A stretch of DNA of 64,000 bases from Sycobia sp. Sy_11 (Eukaryota; Arthropoda; Insecta; Hymenoptera; Epichrysomallidae): the NCBI GenBank assembly GCA_018907035.1, contig JACCIC010000138.1, positions 695,001 through 759,000 on the forward strand, given 5' to 3'. The position numbers and the translations under genes are program-made. Shown piece by piece: positions 50,842-61,397 of the stretch; positions within the stretch are counted from its first letter, which is position 1, and every line of letters starts with the position of its first letter. The notes below the pieces were generated by a model that was not told where the DNA came from, ran no database searches, and saw only the letters and a list, made by a program, of their open reading frames with translations.

Positions 50842-51336
50842 ATGGAAAGTAAAAGTCAACAAATAGAGGAGGGGAATGATAATGAGAGGGGATACGACGA
50901 GACTAATGGAAGAGTAGTTCAAGTAGGTGCAGCTACTAAGGAAGAAGAGTGGGTGAATAAAATCAACAATGAGATTCGAGTAACGGTAGATGTACACGCA
51001 GAACAAGAGAGGGGCGATAAAGCAACCAATGAATATCAAGCTGCACGAGAGAGGATGACGCTCTATAGCAGTGAAGGTGAACCAATAAGCGTTGAGTATA
51101 ATACATTGGATGAACTATTACATGAATGGAATCCTGAAGAAATCTTGGAAGTATTGGAAGGGGTAAGCTCAGTTGAAGACGAGAGAAGGGATGTACTCCA
51201 TGAGGCAATGGAAAGGGCAGAAAGTGTGGTGGGGAATCAGCTATATGAACAGACTGAGGATGATGAAGAACTCATTCGAGCAGTTGAACAGTTTGAGAAT
51301 TGTCGTCCTTCTCCAAAGAAAAAAAGACTATTCTAG
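50842..51336 (+). CDS. Unrecognised acidic protein, 164 residues
   Basis: Intact ORF of 164 codons from ATG to TAG, far longer than chance allows locally. The frame stays open upstream to about 50.71 kb (YLLPNTTDTLPWGHYKILEE, EEQVSQAASQVERELMESKS), so the true start or a splice acceptor could lie there. The product is acidic and predicted mostly helical: EEWVNKINNEIRVTVDVHAE, EYNTLDELLHEWNPEEILEV, DDEELIRAVEQFENC. It ends in a basic tail, PSPKKKRLF, which resembles a nuclear localisation signal. AATAAA follows at 51387-51392, about 50 bases past the stop. It begins just after the truncated R1 ORF2. It could be a host gene, a domesticated element protein or part of another mobile element. No function is assigned. 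Confidence 0.55.
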   Translation: MESKSQQIEEGNDNERGYDETNGRVVQVGAATKEEEWVNKINNEIRVTVDVHAEQERGDKATNEYQAARERMTLYSSEGEPISVEYNTLDELLHEWNPEEILEVLEGVSSVEDERRDVLHEAMERAESVVGNQLYEQTEDDEELIRAVEQFENCRPSPKKKRLF

Positions 51337-51386
51337 TAAGGTGAGATTCATAGTTAATTTTCTCTTAGAAAAAATATGCTAGAATT

Positions 51387-51392
51387 AATAAA
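51387..51392 (+). promoter_or_regulatory. AATAAA polyadenylation signal after the unknown ORF
   Basis: Canonical hexamer 50 bases past the stop at 51336. A second AATAAA occurs about 20 bases further on. Confidence 0.4.
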
Positions 51393-51564
51393 ATATTTTT
51401 TTTTTAATAAAGGATTTAGCCACTCTGAATAAAATTTCGGAAAGTGACTTCTTGCCGAGGTAGAAATGTACGGAATTGGAGAAAAATCGTCAGTGCATGG
51501 TGACTGCTCTTAAGCAAGTCTCCACAAAATATGGTACGAAAGTAGTTGCGGAGATACATGATAA

Positions 51565-51760
51565 GTGAAATTTCGCACTCCCTAATATAATCAAAAGTAA
51601 GGATTCTGGTCTTTAAAATAGCTTGCATAAAATTCGATTTTACACACTATGGGGGGGGGGCGAATATTTTGTGAAATTCTTCATTCCGTCATATTATATA
51701 AAGTAAAATTCTAGTCTTTCAAATAACTTGCAGAAAATTTTCTTTTACAGTATACGGATG
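51565..51760 (+). repeat. Two diverged direct copies of a ~90-bp unit
   Basis: 51565-51650 and 51670-51757 share GTGAAATT, then AAGTAA(A/G)(G/A)ATTCT(G/A)GTCTTT, A(A/T)A(A/G)CTTGCA and TTTTAC in the same order, about 105 bp apart, with a G10 run between them. Confidence 0.6.
51627..51643. repeat. 17-bp palindromic motif, diverged copy
   Basis: ATAAAATTCGATTTTAC: one end base changed. A weaker copy, GTAAAATTGTAGATTAC, is at 51837-51853. Confidence 0.5.
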
Positions 51761-51880
51761 GTCTTTTGCATTGGTAGAGCCTAAAATAAATTATTGATCA
51801 TACTGTTTATAATTTTACTTGCTAAATACGGGGTGTGTAAAATTGTAGATTACGTCGCTTACCGTTTCAAAAGTTTCTTA

Positions 51881-51886
51881 TTTATT
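51881..51886 (-). promoter_or_regulatory. Possible PHLPP polyadenylation signal
   Basis: TTTATT on the plus strand reads AATAAA on the minus strand, about 530 bases past the PHLPP stop. It is the first canonical hexamer I found on that strand. Its use is untested, and hexamers are common in AT-rich DNA. Confidence 0.25.
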
Positions 51887-52414
51887 TCTTCTCTGTAGGC
51901 AAAAATTATATATGCAAATATATACGCGTATATTACTATAATTAATTTCTTGATGTTTTTGTACGCTTCAAAAGTTTTTAGTATCGTTTGCGCAAAAAAA
52001 AAATAAACGGACTAACTCATTGTGAATAAACATTGACTTCCAATGTCATTAAAGGAAGTTCATTGTCATTTGCATACTTTGCATATGCACATACAGTGGA
52101 AACAAAAAATTAAAGTCTTTTAAATCAGACAATTGAACATGCAACGTTAATCGTAACAAACCTCTATTAATTCACAAGCCTGCATTATTCGAGAGAACCG
52201 CTTATAATAACGTGGCAAAACAATAATAATGAATGCCTAAATAATAAAAAATAATTTCGTCAAAACTCTAAGCACTCTTTCTCTTCGGATTACACAGGAA
52301 GACAGCTCAGCTGACGTGTCTTTATATAAAAATAAATTACACATATACGCACTCGCACGCACACGCATATAATGTATATGGACTGTTACATGTATCACCA
52401 TTCACGAGCTCGCC

Positions 52415-52878
52415 TCACAGTTCCGTGGTGGCGACGCCCCAGTACTGCTGCATCCTCGAGGCGTCCTGCTCGAGCGAGTCCAGGGCGCTCCTCTCCTGTA
52501 TCACCGCGAAATCGTACTCGAGATTGTAGGGCATCAGGCGCTGCAGGCTGCCGAAGTAAGCGGCGTTGGGCCCGCCGTTCAGGAGACGCCTGCCGCTCGC
52601 CGAACCGCCGATCAGGCCGCCGACGACGCCGGATGGCCTGAGGATCGACGCGGCGGTCGACTGCCGCTGATGATGGGGATGATGCTGCTGCTGCTGGTGC
52701 AGTTGCTGGTGATGCTGCTGGTGGTTCGGCGCCAGCGCCCGGGTCATCAGCGCGGTGCCAGCCGCTGCGTCGAAGGACCGAGCGCTGCCGAAGCGACGCG
52801 AGAGAAACGGGACGCCGGTGCTGCTGCCGCCACCGCCGCCGCCGACGCCGCCCAGCTGAGGAGTCGAGCGCGACTGAC
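52415..52878 (-). CDS. Phlpp: PHLPP phosphatase, last coding exon and stop
   Basis: It starts after a CACCTCCAG acceptor. The first two bases complete a Gly codon with the preceding exon, and 153 codons run to a TGA at 52415-52417. The early part is Gly/Ser-rich and then Gln/His-rich. The last ~45 residues are not low complexity and look conserved: LMPYNLEYDFAVIQERSALD, then a Gln/Met segment ending GVATTEL. The final TEL fits the TXL PDZ-ligand consensus described for mammalian PHLPP1 and PHLPP2, which supports both the gene identity and this stop. The three exons together give about 503 residues of the C-terminus. Confidence 0.86.
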
Positions 52879-54706
52879 CTGGAGGTGGTGAAAGGAGGGA
52901 TGGTTCGATTAGAGAGGCGTGGTTTTTCTTTTGTCGGGGTTGCGTCAGATTGTTAATCGAGCGGGAGGTTCGAAGGTTAGAAGAAAGATGGCATGGTATG
53001 TGGGAATTTTGAGATAATTTTTTTTTTGAAAATAGGGCGGTGTCACAATGGATTATTAAAGACAAAGTAAAGTTAATTTCTGGAGCATCACGGAAATAGG
53101 TGAAATTTTTTTTACTGTCATTGAACTGTAAGGACATTATGTATGGAGATTTGGTAATAAATTACTCGTTGCCAAAAAGTCGAATGTACATTGTTTTCTA
53201 ATTTTTTTTTTAACATTTTCAAAAGCAGCAGATTTTTTGGATTTTCCCAACAATTGGTTGTCATTTTTATCTTTTATTTTAGAATTTTTAGCACAAATCA
53301 TTGTCAGTTGTTTGTCTGAGATTTATCATGACTTAAACGATTTTCATTTTTTTTTTTTTTTTGGAATTTTCAAAATTGTATCTGTGATGTTGAAGGTGAA
53401 AACACCTCCCTCGAATCCTTGGGAATGAGTTTGCACGCTGATCAGACCTTTGCTAGTCACGGTAATATATTATTACATATTTTTAAAGTTAATTCGATAG
53501 AATAATCAAATTAAAGCTGATGTTGATATCTATTGGTATTTTTGAAATACTTTACTTTCGACAGTTTTCCATCCTCAAAGTAGGCGTGATTTTTGAAAAG
53601 TTTAAAAAAAAGAAGATAAGAAATGCTCATGATAATAATCATTCGCAACGAATAATTTAATACAATTCATATGTTTAGACATGCTTTTGCTTGTGGGTTT
53701 AACGATTAAATGACAATTTCACAGCATGTCCTGTGACAAAATAATTCTTGCATATTAATCATAGCGTATTCTTTACTATCCAATAAAATGGTTTAGATAT
53801 TTCTTAATTTTAAATTTTAAGTTATATACTTTTGGAATTATAAAAAATTACTACTATGGACGGAAATATCTATTTAAAAAAACTATTTCTGTAAAATTAT
53901 TAACCTAGGCTGTTCTCTTCTGTAGGAAGTTTATAATATGTCTATACAAAATGTCTATATATTAAAATAAAAACAACCGACAAACTTAAAATCCTAGGCT
54001 TTCCTTTTCTCTCTTAACCTTGCTTTTCACTATAATTGTATTGTAGGATTTTTAAATAAAATAATAATGATGATAATAATAACGCTCGTCATCGTCATTA
54101 TCATTATCAACATCATCATTCTTATTATTATTATTACTATAATGAATCATTGAACTAGAATTGGTAAGCTTGAATTCAGAAGAAAAAATCTAGTCATTCA
54201 CCATTCTAAAAACTAAACGTTTTTTTGAGGAGGGAGGGGGGAATGTTCGCTCGCCTATTATATCTTATATCTAACTTTTCGAGGTTTATAAGCGCCAGTC
54301 CCGGGATTTGTAGAGTACGTGAAAAGCTTTTTACTTTCCATTCGCCCACCACCCGCCCGCCCGCCCTTTTCCCATCTAAAGCTGGTCGGGGGATTTAAGC
54401 CGGCCGAAGTTAAAGGGGAAAATAAGAGAGCCGGGAGGACGCGCGGAGTTTCTATATGTACGGTATAACGGTAAGTAGGTTGGCGACGAACGACGGCGAT
54501 GTTTTAAAGTGAATACCGGGTGCGCGCGCGGAGCAGGTCGAGGCGAAATCGTTGCGTTCTCCCCGGCCCTCCTTTCTCCCCTCGGGGGAAGATTAAATTT
54601 CGCCTTAGTCGGGCGAGGGAATATGTCGCGGGGATGAAATTCGCCGACTGCAAGAACAACAAGGGAGAGGGAGAGAGAGAGAGAGAGATTCGTTTTCCCG
54701 ATATAC

Positions 54707-54755
<49 letters not shown>
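54707..54755. repeat. (TA)n
   Basis: 49 bases, in the PHLPP intron; (GA)n tracts lie at 54665-54688 and 54920-54956. Confidence 0.95.
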
Positions 54756-54756
<1 letters not shown>

Positions 54757-54920
54757 TGTATATCAATGTATATTTTTCAATCGGCGCGCGAGAAGAGAAT
54801 GGATTAAGCAAATAAATCTGGAGTTTTTTGGTCGCTGTTGTATATACCAAACAGGTCGGATCCGTCGCGGCGGCGCGACGGGTTCGTTCGCTTTTTGTGA
54901 TTTGAAATGGGAGGCGGTCA

Positions 54921-54952
<32 letters not shown>

Positions 54953-55622
54953 AGAGCTCTTTAAAACGTTAAGAAGGAAATTGGTTTGAAATTATAATTT
55001 CAGCTTTGTAAATCAGACAGAAAAAATACAATATTTCATTAAAAAGTTTTAGGAGATCGAGGCGTCAACTAAGAAGTTAATCGAATAAATTCTTTTCTTA
55101 TTTACAATTTTGAAATACTGATGTATTTATTTGAAATACAAACAAAATAAATACGTCGTAAGAAGTAAAAGAAAATTGTGATTTTCTGGTTAGAAATAAT
55201 TCGGTGAGAATACATTTAATTAACGTTTTAAAGGCGTGATTCGAGAAATGATTACCAAAAAAAATTGAGAATTACAGCGTATTTACATTTGTATTCAACC
55301 TCGCTGATTATGAATATATCACGATGAAAAATGCTGTTTAAAAAAGTTTCATATTGTAATTTGGGAAAGATAATATTGAATGTTTAAAAAAATTTCAAAT
55401 AAAAACAATAGATTTTATACAAAAATATAAATTTTATTTACCTTTACTAACGTTTTAGCTTATGTTTTATTTCATTTGAACAATATTGAACTTCTTAGAT
55501 ATACATGGAATATAAAATATGCATTCGAATGAGATGAACAACCATTGTATAAAAACTTGATCGATAGACTAAGAAGTCTCGCATTCTCTATAGAATTTCA
55601 ACAGACGTAGTGACACGTGTCC

Positions 55623-55639
55623 GTAAAATCGTGTTTTAC
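55623..55639. repeat. 17-bp palindromic motif, diverged copy
   Basis: GTAAAATCGTGTTTTAC, with one arm base changed. Confidence 0.55.
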
Positions 55640-56087
55640 GGCCCCGAAACTGTCCGCGAAGTCGTGCTTTACGAATACCCCGTTGCAAAAGCATTGTTCG
55701 CACCGCGATCGTAAAACTTTATTACATCTTGCTTAAAGTATAGTAATGCTAGGACCTGATTCACAGATTCTCGAATTCGACTTTACGAAATCGCGGCGTA
55801 GATGCGAAATATATTGGTTTGACAATTTTTCGATACACAATTGCTTCGCACACCACGATACTTGCGAATTATCCACTTCACGAGTTTTAGCACGAATGTA
55901 CAATTTTTCTCCAATTTACGCTATTCGTAATCAGCAACAATATAAAGTATGCATAAAACTGTCCGTTTTTGACGAATTCCCGAATATCTCTTTTTGAAAT
56001 TTTATTCCCTTATTAAATTCCAGTTGACTTTTATTTTGGCATTTCAGCATGTTTTAATGCGGCGGCACAAACATCGCCTTTCCGTTG

Positions 56088-56093
<6 letters not shown>

Positions 56094-56138
<45 letters not shown>
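56094..56138. repeat. (TA)n
   Basis: 45 bases. Confidence 0.95.
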
Positions 56139-56141
<3 letters not shown>

Positions 56142-56280
56142 CATCTTAATTTAGGAAAATTATACTCGGTTCGATAAACGCGTCGCGCACTTACATTTGG
56201 GATCAAAGACATGAAGTATCGCATGTTTAAGGCATTTTTCAATCCACCGTCGCATACATAACTACCTCACCCCCATCCCT

Positions 56281-56294
56281 CTCACCCTCTCTCG

Positions 56295-56341
<47 letters not shown>
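56281..56341. repeat. (CT)n
   Basis: 61 bases of CT units with two early interruptions. Confidence 0.93.
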
Positions 56342-56344
<3 letters not shown>

Positions 56345-56855
56345 ATATATACACATACTGCAGAAGCGCGCCGTCCATACGTCGGACCCTTAAATCCGCG
56401 GGAAACACTCTCCTCCGTCCTCTCCGCGCTGCGGGGCTTTGATTAACCCGTGCAAGGCTGCTCTGCGTTGAGGCAGGAGGGTGTGGGGCGGGAAGAACGC
56501 CTATATTACACGGAGGGCCATATTCTGGGAAATATGTCCCGGGGCGCATATTTTACAACCGCGCGCGCGCGTCTTTAAAAGCGAAATACCGAGAGCTCGT
56601 CAAATGAATTTTCCTCGCGCGCTTGATGCGCGTTCACTCGCCCTGTCTGAGCATATACATACGTACATATATATATATGTATATATATATATACACATAT
56701 ATATATATATATGTGTATATATGCACACGTATGTAACCCCCTTTCAAAAGAAGATGCTGCGCGTGGTTGCGGCGAACGAGGCATTCCTAAATAAAGAGCT
56801 TATGAAAGCTGCGCGCGCGCCTATATATGCATATATGTTTACGCGTCTTTACCAC

Positions 56856-57286
56856 CTCGGCGAAGAGCGGCGCTCCTCGGCTGCACGCTGGTCAGCGTGT
56901 CGAGCTCCTTGTCGAACAGCAGCTGGGTGTTCTGCTCGAGCATGTACTCCCAGCAGCGTAGCTGCTCGTCGCTCGGCTGCGGGGTCCGCTCGAGCGCGCC
57001 ACCTTGATGATGATGATGATGATGATGATGATTCTGCTGTTGCAGCTGCTGCTGCTGCTGCTGCTGCTGGCGGAGCTTGCAGGCGCTCGCGCTGCCGGAG
57101 CAGAAGCGCCCGCGGCCCGAGGCGCGCTTGCGGGAGTGCGGCTCGAAGAGGCCGGCCTCGCTGCTGATCGTCTGGTCGGACTGGCCGCTGGGCGAGCTGC
57201 GCTCCTCGCGCGGGACCGGGCCGAGGCCGCCTGGGCCGCCGTCCTTGGCGCGCCGCTGGCTGCTGCGGCTTGACTTGCCGCTCGAT
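56856..57286 (-). CDS. Phlpp: PHLPP phosphatase, penultimate coding exon
   Basis: It follows a CTCCCGCAG acceptor. Its first base completes the AG left by the preceding exon (Arg), and its last base joins the next exon to make Gly, so the frame is continuous. It adds 143 codons. The N-terminal half is Ser/Arg/Gly-rich. It continues with RKRASGRGRFCSGSASACKL, then a poly-Gln stretch and a run of His codons (GAT repeat on the plus strand). The exon closes with the well-conserved block LRCWEYMLEQNTQLLFDKEL followed by DTL, which I associate with insect PHLPP C-terminal regions. The donor is GAG|GTGGTAAAG. A second GT three bases further on (GAGGTG|GTAAAG) would add one Gly without changing the frame. 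The flanking introns are about 3.8 kb upstream and 4.0 kb downstream. Confidence 0.85.
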
Positions 57287-57613
57287 CTGCGGGAGGGATT
57301 TTTTTTAAGTGTTAGTGCGAGTGCGGGAAGTGGTTTGGTCGGATTGATTTAGACTGCCTGTATATACATATATGTGTAAGTGGCAAATTACTCAAAAACC
57401 GCGAACACCATTGAGCATTCGATGTTTTTTTCGAACGTCTTCTTTTATCGCGATAATTCGTATTTCCCTGCAATGTGGGCTTTATTTTTTCTCGAACGTA
57501 AACTTTGGATGTATTCGTGCCGCGCTTGAATGAGAATTACAGCCGCGTAAAATAACCGATAGTAGCGCGTAAAATCGCACTTTTAACGCGCGCGCTTTAA
57601 AAACAGTGGGAAT

Positions 57614-57630
57614 GTAAAATTGGATTTTAC
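57614..57630. repeat. 17-bp palindromic motif copy
   Basis: GTAAAATTGGATTTTAC, with the same arms and length as the 44.1-kb copy. The following ~45 bases also resemble those after that copy (GCATAA, then TCATTC, then ATCG.GAGCC). Confidence 0.7.
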
Positions 57631-58650
57631 GATAACGATTGTGCATAAAAATCTATCATTCACGGATGTCATCGAGCCAGGGCTTTTTGGCCGTCGCCGC
57701 TGTACTCGGGCATAATATAATAACGGTCGCCTGCTAATATACTCGGAGAAACCCATGGGGTTGTCTTATTTTGGGATGTTACGTAGCCTGTAAAGTATAG
57801 GAATTAGTGAGTACTGGTAGTACCGACGGGAATGGCAGAGTTCGAACTCGCATGCAAATGGACGAGACGTCCTGTGAATTGAAAGCCAAAAACGTATATG
57901 TGACCTATATAGGCTAATGAATACCGATTTTTTCGCTATTATTATATGTTTTATAACGATTGCAGAAAAAAGCTCGATTTTATTGGTTATAATGCGTTCA
58001 ATTTTTTTACATTCAAAATTATGCATTCATATAATCTGACAGCTGATGGAATTGTCAACATTCTCGTCCATATTTCCTTTATTTTCTCTTTTTTGTTGCT
58101 TTAACAGTTTTTTCCTGTGCCGTGTACGAAAAAAAATAGTAAGAAAAAATTCTGCAAACAATCTCGAAATTGGAAAACGTCGTTTTACGAACAAGTACTC
58201 TATTGAAACAGACATTTTCAAGGTCAATAGTCTGTCGTTAAGTTTTTTTCATGATTTTCTCTGCGGGCGCAGAAAGTCAAAAATTACAGTTGCGCCAATT
58301 ATCGCATTGAAGCGCGTGTGCCAAATTTTCGGAATATTAAGCGCCTCGATCAAAATCCAAGACGAAATCAACGACGAAAGTCGTGTAAGCGCCGCTATAC
58401 GTTGGGAATTTTTGTATAACTTTAGAATTTTAGGCGCCGCTCCAAACGTTACTAAAAGCTAACGAAATCCCCATCATATTATGCATTCATGAATGTTGTC
58501 AAACTTTGATAAAAGTTGGCAAGTTTCCCCACCCGTGAGTCCAAATTTTTCTCTATAATTGGTAACTTTTAGCAAAGTCTGGCAACATAAATTTTTCCAA
58601 CCGGGGAATGGAGAACTTTTACGTTTCGTACAATACACCTTGTGTATAGG

Positions 58651-58651
<1 letters not shown>

Positions 58652-58695
<44 letters not shown>
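58652..58695. repeat. (TA)n
   Basis: 44 bases. Confidence 0.95.
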
Positions 58696-58701
<6 letters not shown>

Positions 58702-59227
58702 TATGTCGTTCAATTTTATTAAAAAATTAATTGATAAGAGATTGTTGTATTAGACGTGCGTGTGTGAACGTATTGAATAAAGCACCAAAAGTCCTTATAT
58801 TGATCCGACCCAGAAAATAGTCAAATTTGTGCATCGAGGGCTCTATTAGACGCTATTTCGAGAAAACGTTACCATGTCAGAAAGTTCGTAAGGGATCATT
58901 AGAGATTCATATCTGCAACCGCTATTTTCGGATTCTCTTAAACGATGATGGATCGATTTTTGAAAATAACGTAGAGAATCACCTTGTCGAGAACCAGGTG
59001 TTCCATATTTAATAGAGCGAATACGGATTTTCGTCGGCTGTTACATTTTCATGGTAATTTTCTCAATGTTCAATTAACAGAGAAAATTGAAAAAAAAAAA
59101 AATAAATAACATATTGTCTATAAGAGACTAATCATTATTTAAACGATATACCAATATTGATTTGCATGCGTATCGGCTCTATTCATTGCACGACTATCGT
59201 GAAAAAATAAAATAATGATAATAGATG

Positions 59228-59262
59228 GTGCGCGCGCGCGCGTGTGTGTGTGTGTGTGTGTG
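59228..59262. repeat. (GC)n(GT)n
   Basis: Alternating purine-pyrimidine: seven GC then about ten GT units. Confidence 0.92.
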
Positions 59263-59646
59263 GTGTACGCTCCGAAGCAAAAAAGCTTTTAGTACCGCGT
59301 ATGCGTTTAAACGCAAAGTATTTTAAATGGTTATAACAACGTAATATGAAAAGTAAATAATTGAACGGTATATTAAATCGAGCCGCAGCTCCGCAATAAG
59401 AGTCACTGCCACAGTTTATATTCTGTAAAAATGCAAATTTGGCGAACCGCTCAATTTGCATTATATTAAATGGCGTATATATAGCTGATCTGTATCCTTT
59501 ATTCTTTGTGGCTATTAGAGCGTGAACTCTATCCAATTACCAAGAATTTTTAGGTATACAATAGTACGAAGTAGCTGTACCTTCTACCCTTTTTCGCAAC
59601 TATCAAAATAGTTAGAATTTTTCTTATTGATTGTAATTTCAAATAT

Positions 59647-59655
59647 GCGTGCGTG

Positions 59656-59699
<44 letters not shown>
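59647..59699. repeat. (GT)n
   Basis: About 24 units with two early GC substitutions. Confidence 0.93.
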
Positions 59700-59701
<2 letters not shown>

Positions 59702-60557
59702 ACGTTGTTGTTGTGTATAACATTGTTTGTATATAATATTGTTCATAATTTTATAGATGTTATTAATTGCACTTATTAAGAGCGAGCTAAACGGTATTTG
59801 CATTATTATTCATTAATCTATACATATAAGATATATAGATGATGGTTTTTATCGCCGCGCGTGGTTCGATTCCAATAATACCGCGCGGCGTTTGTAATTA
59901 CTGCGGAATCGTCATCTCTATCTATATATATATATGTGTGTGTATAGAGCGTGGTAGATGGCATCCAGCACCACACACTGACGGGCCAATCGTTATTTAC
60001 CGCCGGGATCGTTATACCGCGCGTATATAACACGTACTGCGTAATCTCAAACTCGCGCCAACTTAATAGTGGCCAGGGGGAGGGGGGAGTTAAGTTATAA
60101 GTTAACCATTTACATGCGCGCTTGACATTTATACGCATGACGCTGCAGTTATAATATATGCGCGCGACACTCGCCGCTATCCTCGACTATTCCTTCTGAT
60201 GCGTTTGTACAGTACGATGAAGTTTCTATGTTAGAATGGAGAAAATCGTAGTTTAAAGTTCTATCAAAAAGAAGATCGCTCTTCGTAATTGTGAGCAATG
60301 CACTGTTATTGCATTATTAATTGTAACGATCGTTAAAACATTATTTACTTTGATATTTTCATGCAATATTAGGAAGTCTTCAATGGCTAACGATTAAAAT
60401 TACTTAAAATTACCCCGAATGGGAAAGTTTAAGATTTCTTCTTTGTATAACGAATTCTTATAGTATATCGTTGCAACATGTGCGTAAAATGTAAATTTGT
60501 ATCCGACTATTGACAATCTTATCTTACAACAGTAAGCTCTTTGTTGGAACATCAAGA

Positions 60558-60574
60558 GTAAAATACAATTTTAC
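60558..60574. repeat. 17-bp palindromic motif copy
   Basis: GTAAAATACAATTTTAC: identical arms with centre ACA, inside the PHLPP intron. Confidence 0.7.
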
Positions 60575-61089
60575 TATTAGTATTGTAAAACAATAGATAT
60601 AGAATGCGAAATCTCAAGGGTGTTGGGTAGGTATATCAGTACGTAGCACAAAATATACTATTTTAGAACAGCAAGCGTAGCATGCAATTTTAAAACTACA
60701 TATTTCCGGTCACATGCTACTTTCTTAGACAGTGTGTTGATGGATGTAAATTTCAATTTCAAACACGATATTAAAAGAAACTAGCATATTTTACTGCCCA
60801 AATATAGAATTGTCAAACTTTATAAATCGTTAAAGAAAAAGTATTTACTTAATGATTTTCCGATATATTTCTGCTGAAACACGCGCCTGATTTTCAACTC
60901 ACTCGTAAACACGCGCACGCCCCCTAAACGCGTCTACCTCGCGATAATTACCCCGAATTAGCCTGATCCCCGCGTTTCCTCGCGAAGCGCGCGGCCTAGG
61001 CGAAACTCACGAATTGGCCCGTCCCACGAAATCCAAAGTGATCGGCGGAAAAGGGACGCTCGAGGGAAAGAGCGAAAAAGCGAGCCCAC

Positions 61090-61351
61090 CTGGCACTAAT
61101 GAGATTCCTCACGACGCCGTTCAGATAAAATCCGTTGACCGAGCTCGCGGCCGAGTCCAAGCCCCCTTCCCCGGCTGCCGAGGAGGCCGCGGCCGCCGCC
61201 GCCGCCGCGTGACAGCAGCAGGCGGCAGGTGCCTCGTGGGCGGCGAGCCTCGGCATGCAGCAGGGACAGGTGCAGCCGCCGGGCTCGGCCGCGGGCCGCG
61301 GCTCCTGCCGCTGGTGCTGCTCCACCGGCACCGAGCGCTGATGCCGCTGCA

Positions 61352-61397
<46 letters not shown>

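Larger units (their letters stand above)
51337..52414. other. 3' flank between the unknown ORF and PHLPP; probably contains the PHLPP 3' UTR
   Basis: On the minus strand this follows the PHLPP stop. It also holds a duplicated ~90-bp segment (51565-51760) and a run of ten G. No other coding sequence is seen. Confidence 0.45.
52879..56855 (-). other. PHLPP intron (between window exons 2 and 3)
   Basis: 4.0-kb intron, mostly AT-rich. It contains a GC-rich patch near 54.27-54.66 kb, (GA)n, (TA)n and (CT)n microsatellites, and a GTAAAATCGTGTTTTAC palindrome at 55.62 kb. No coding sequence is recognised in it. Confidence 0.72.
57287..61089 (-). other. PHLPP intron (between window exons 1 and 2)
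   Basis: 3.8-kb intron with a GTGGGC donor and a CCCTCCCGCAG acceptor. It holds one (TA)n tract, GT/GC-alternating tracts near 59.24 and 59.67 kb, and two copies of the GTAAAAT-N3-ATTTTAC palindrome. A plus-strand open frame at 58046-58462 shows no domain and no splice logic, so it is not called as a gene. Confidence 0.75.

Noticed and set aside
56481..57167. 228-codon plus-strand frame rich in Ala/Arg/Asp
   Set aside because: Antisense shadow of the GC-rich PHLPP exon joined to microsatellite sequence.
57830..57860. GTTCGAAC that could be a tRNA T-loop
   Set aside because: The flanking five bases do not pair as a T stem on either strand.
58046..58462. 138-codon plus-strand frame inside a PHLPP intron
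   Set aside because: No recognisable content; AT-rich Phe/Lys/Ser composition typical of chance frames here.
59855..59885. tRNA B-box-like GGTTCGATTCC
   Set aside because: No A box at the right distance and no acceptor or anticodon stems.
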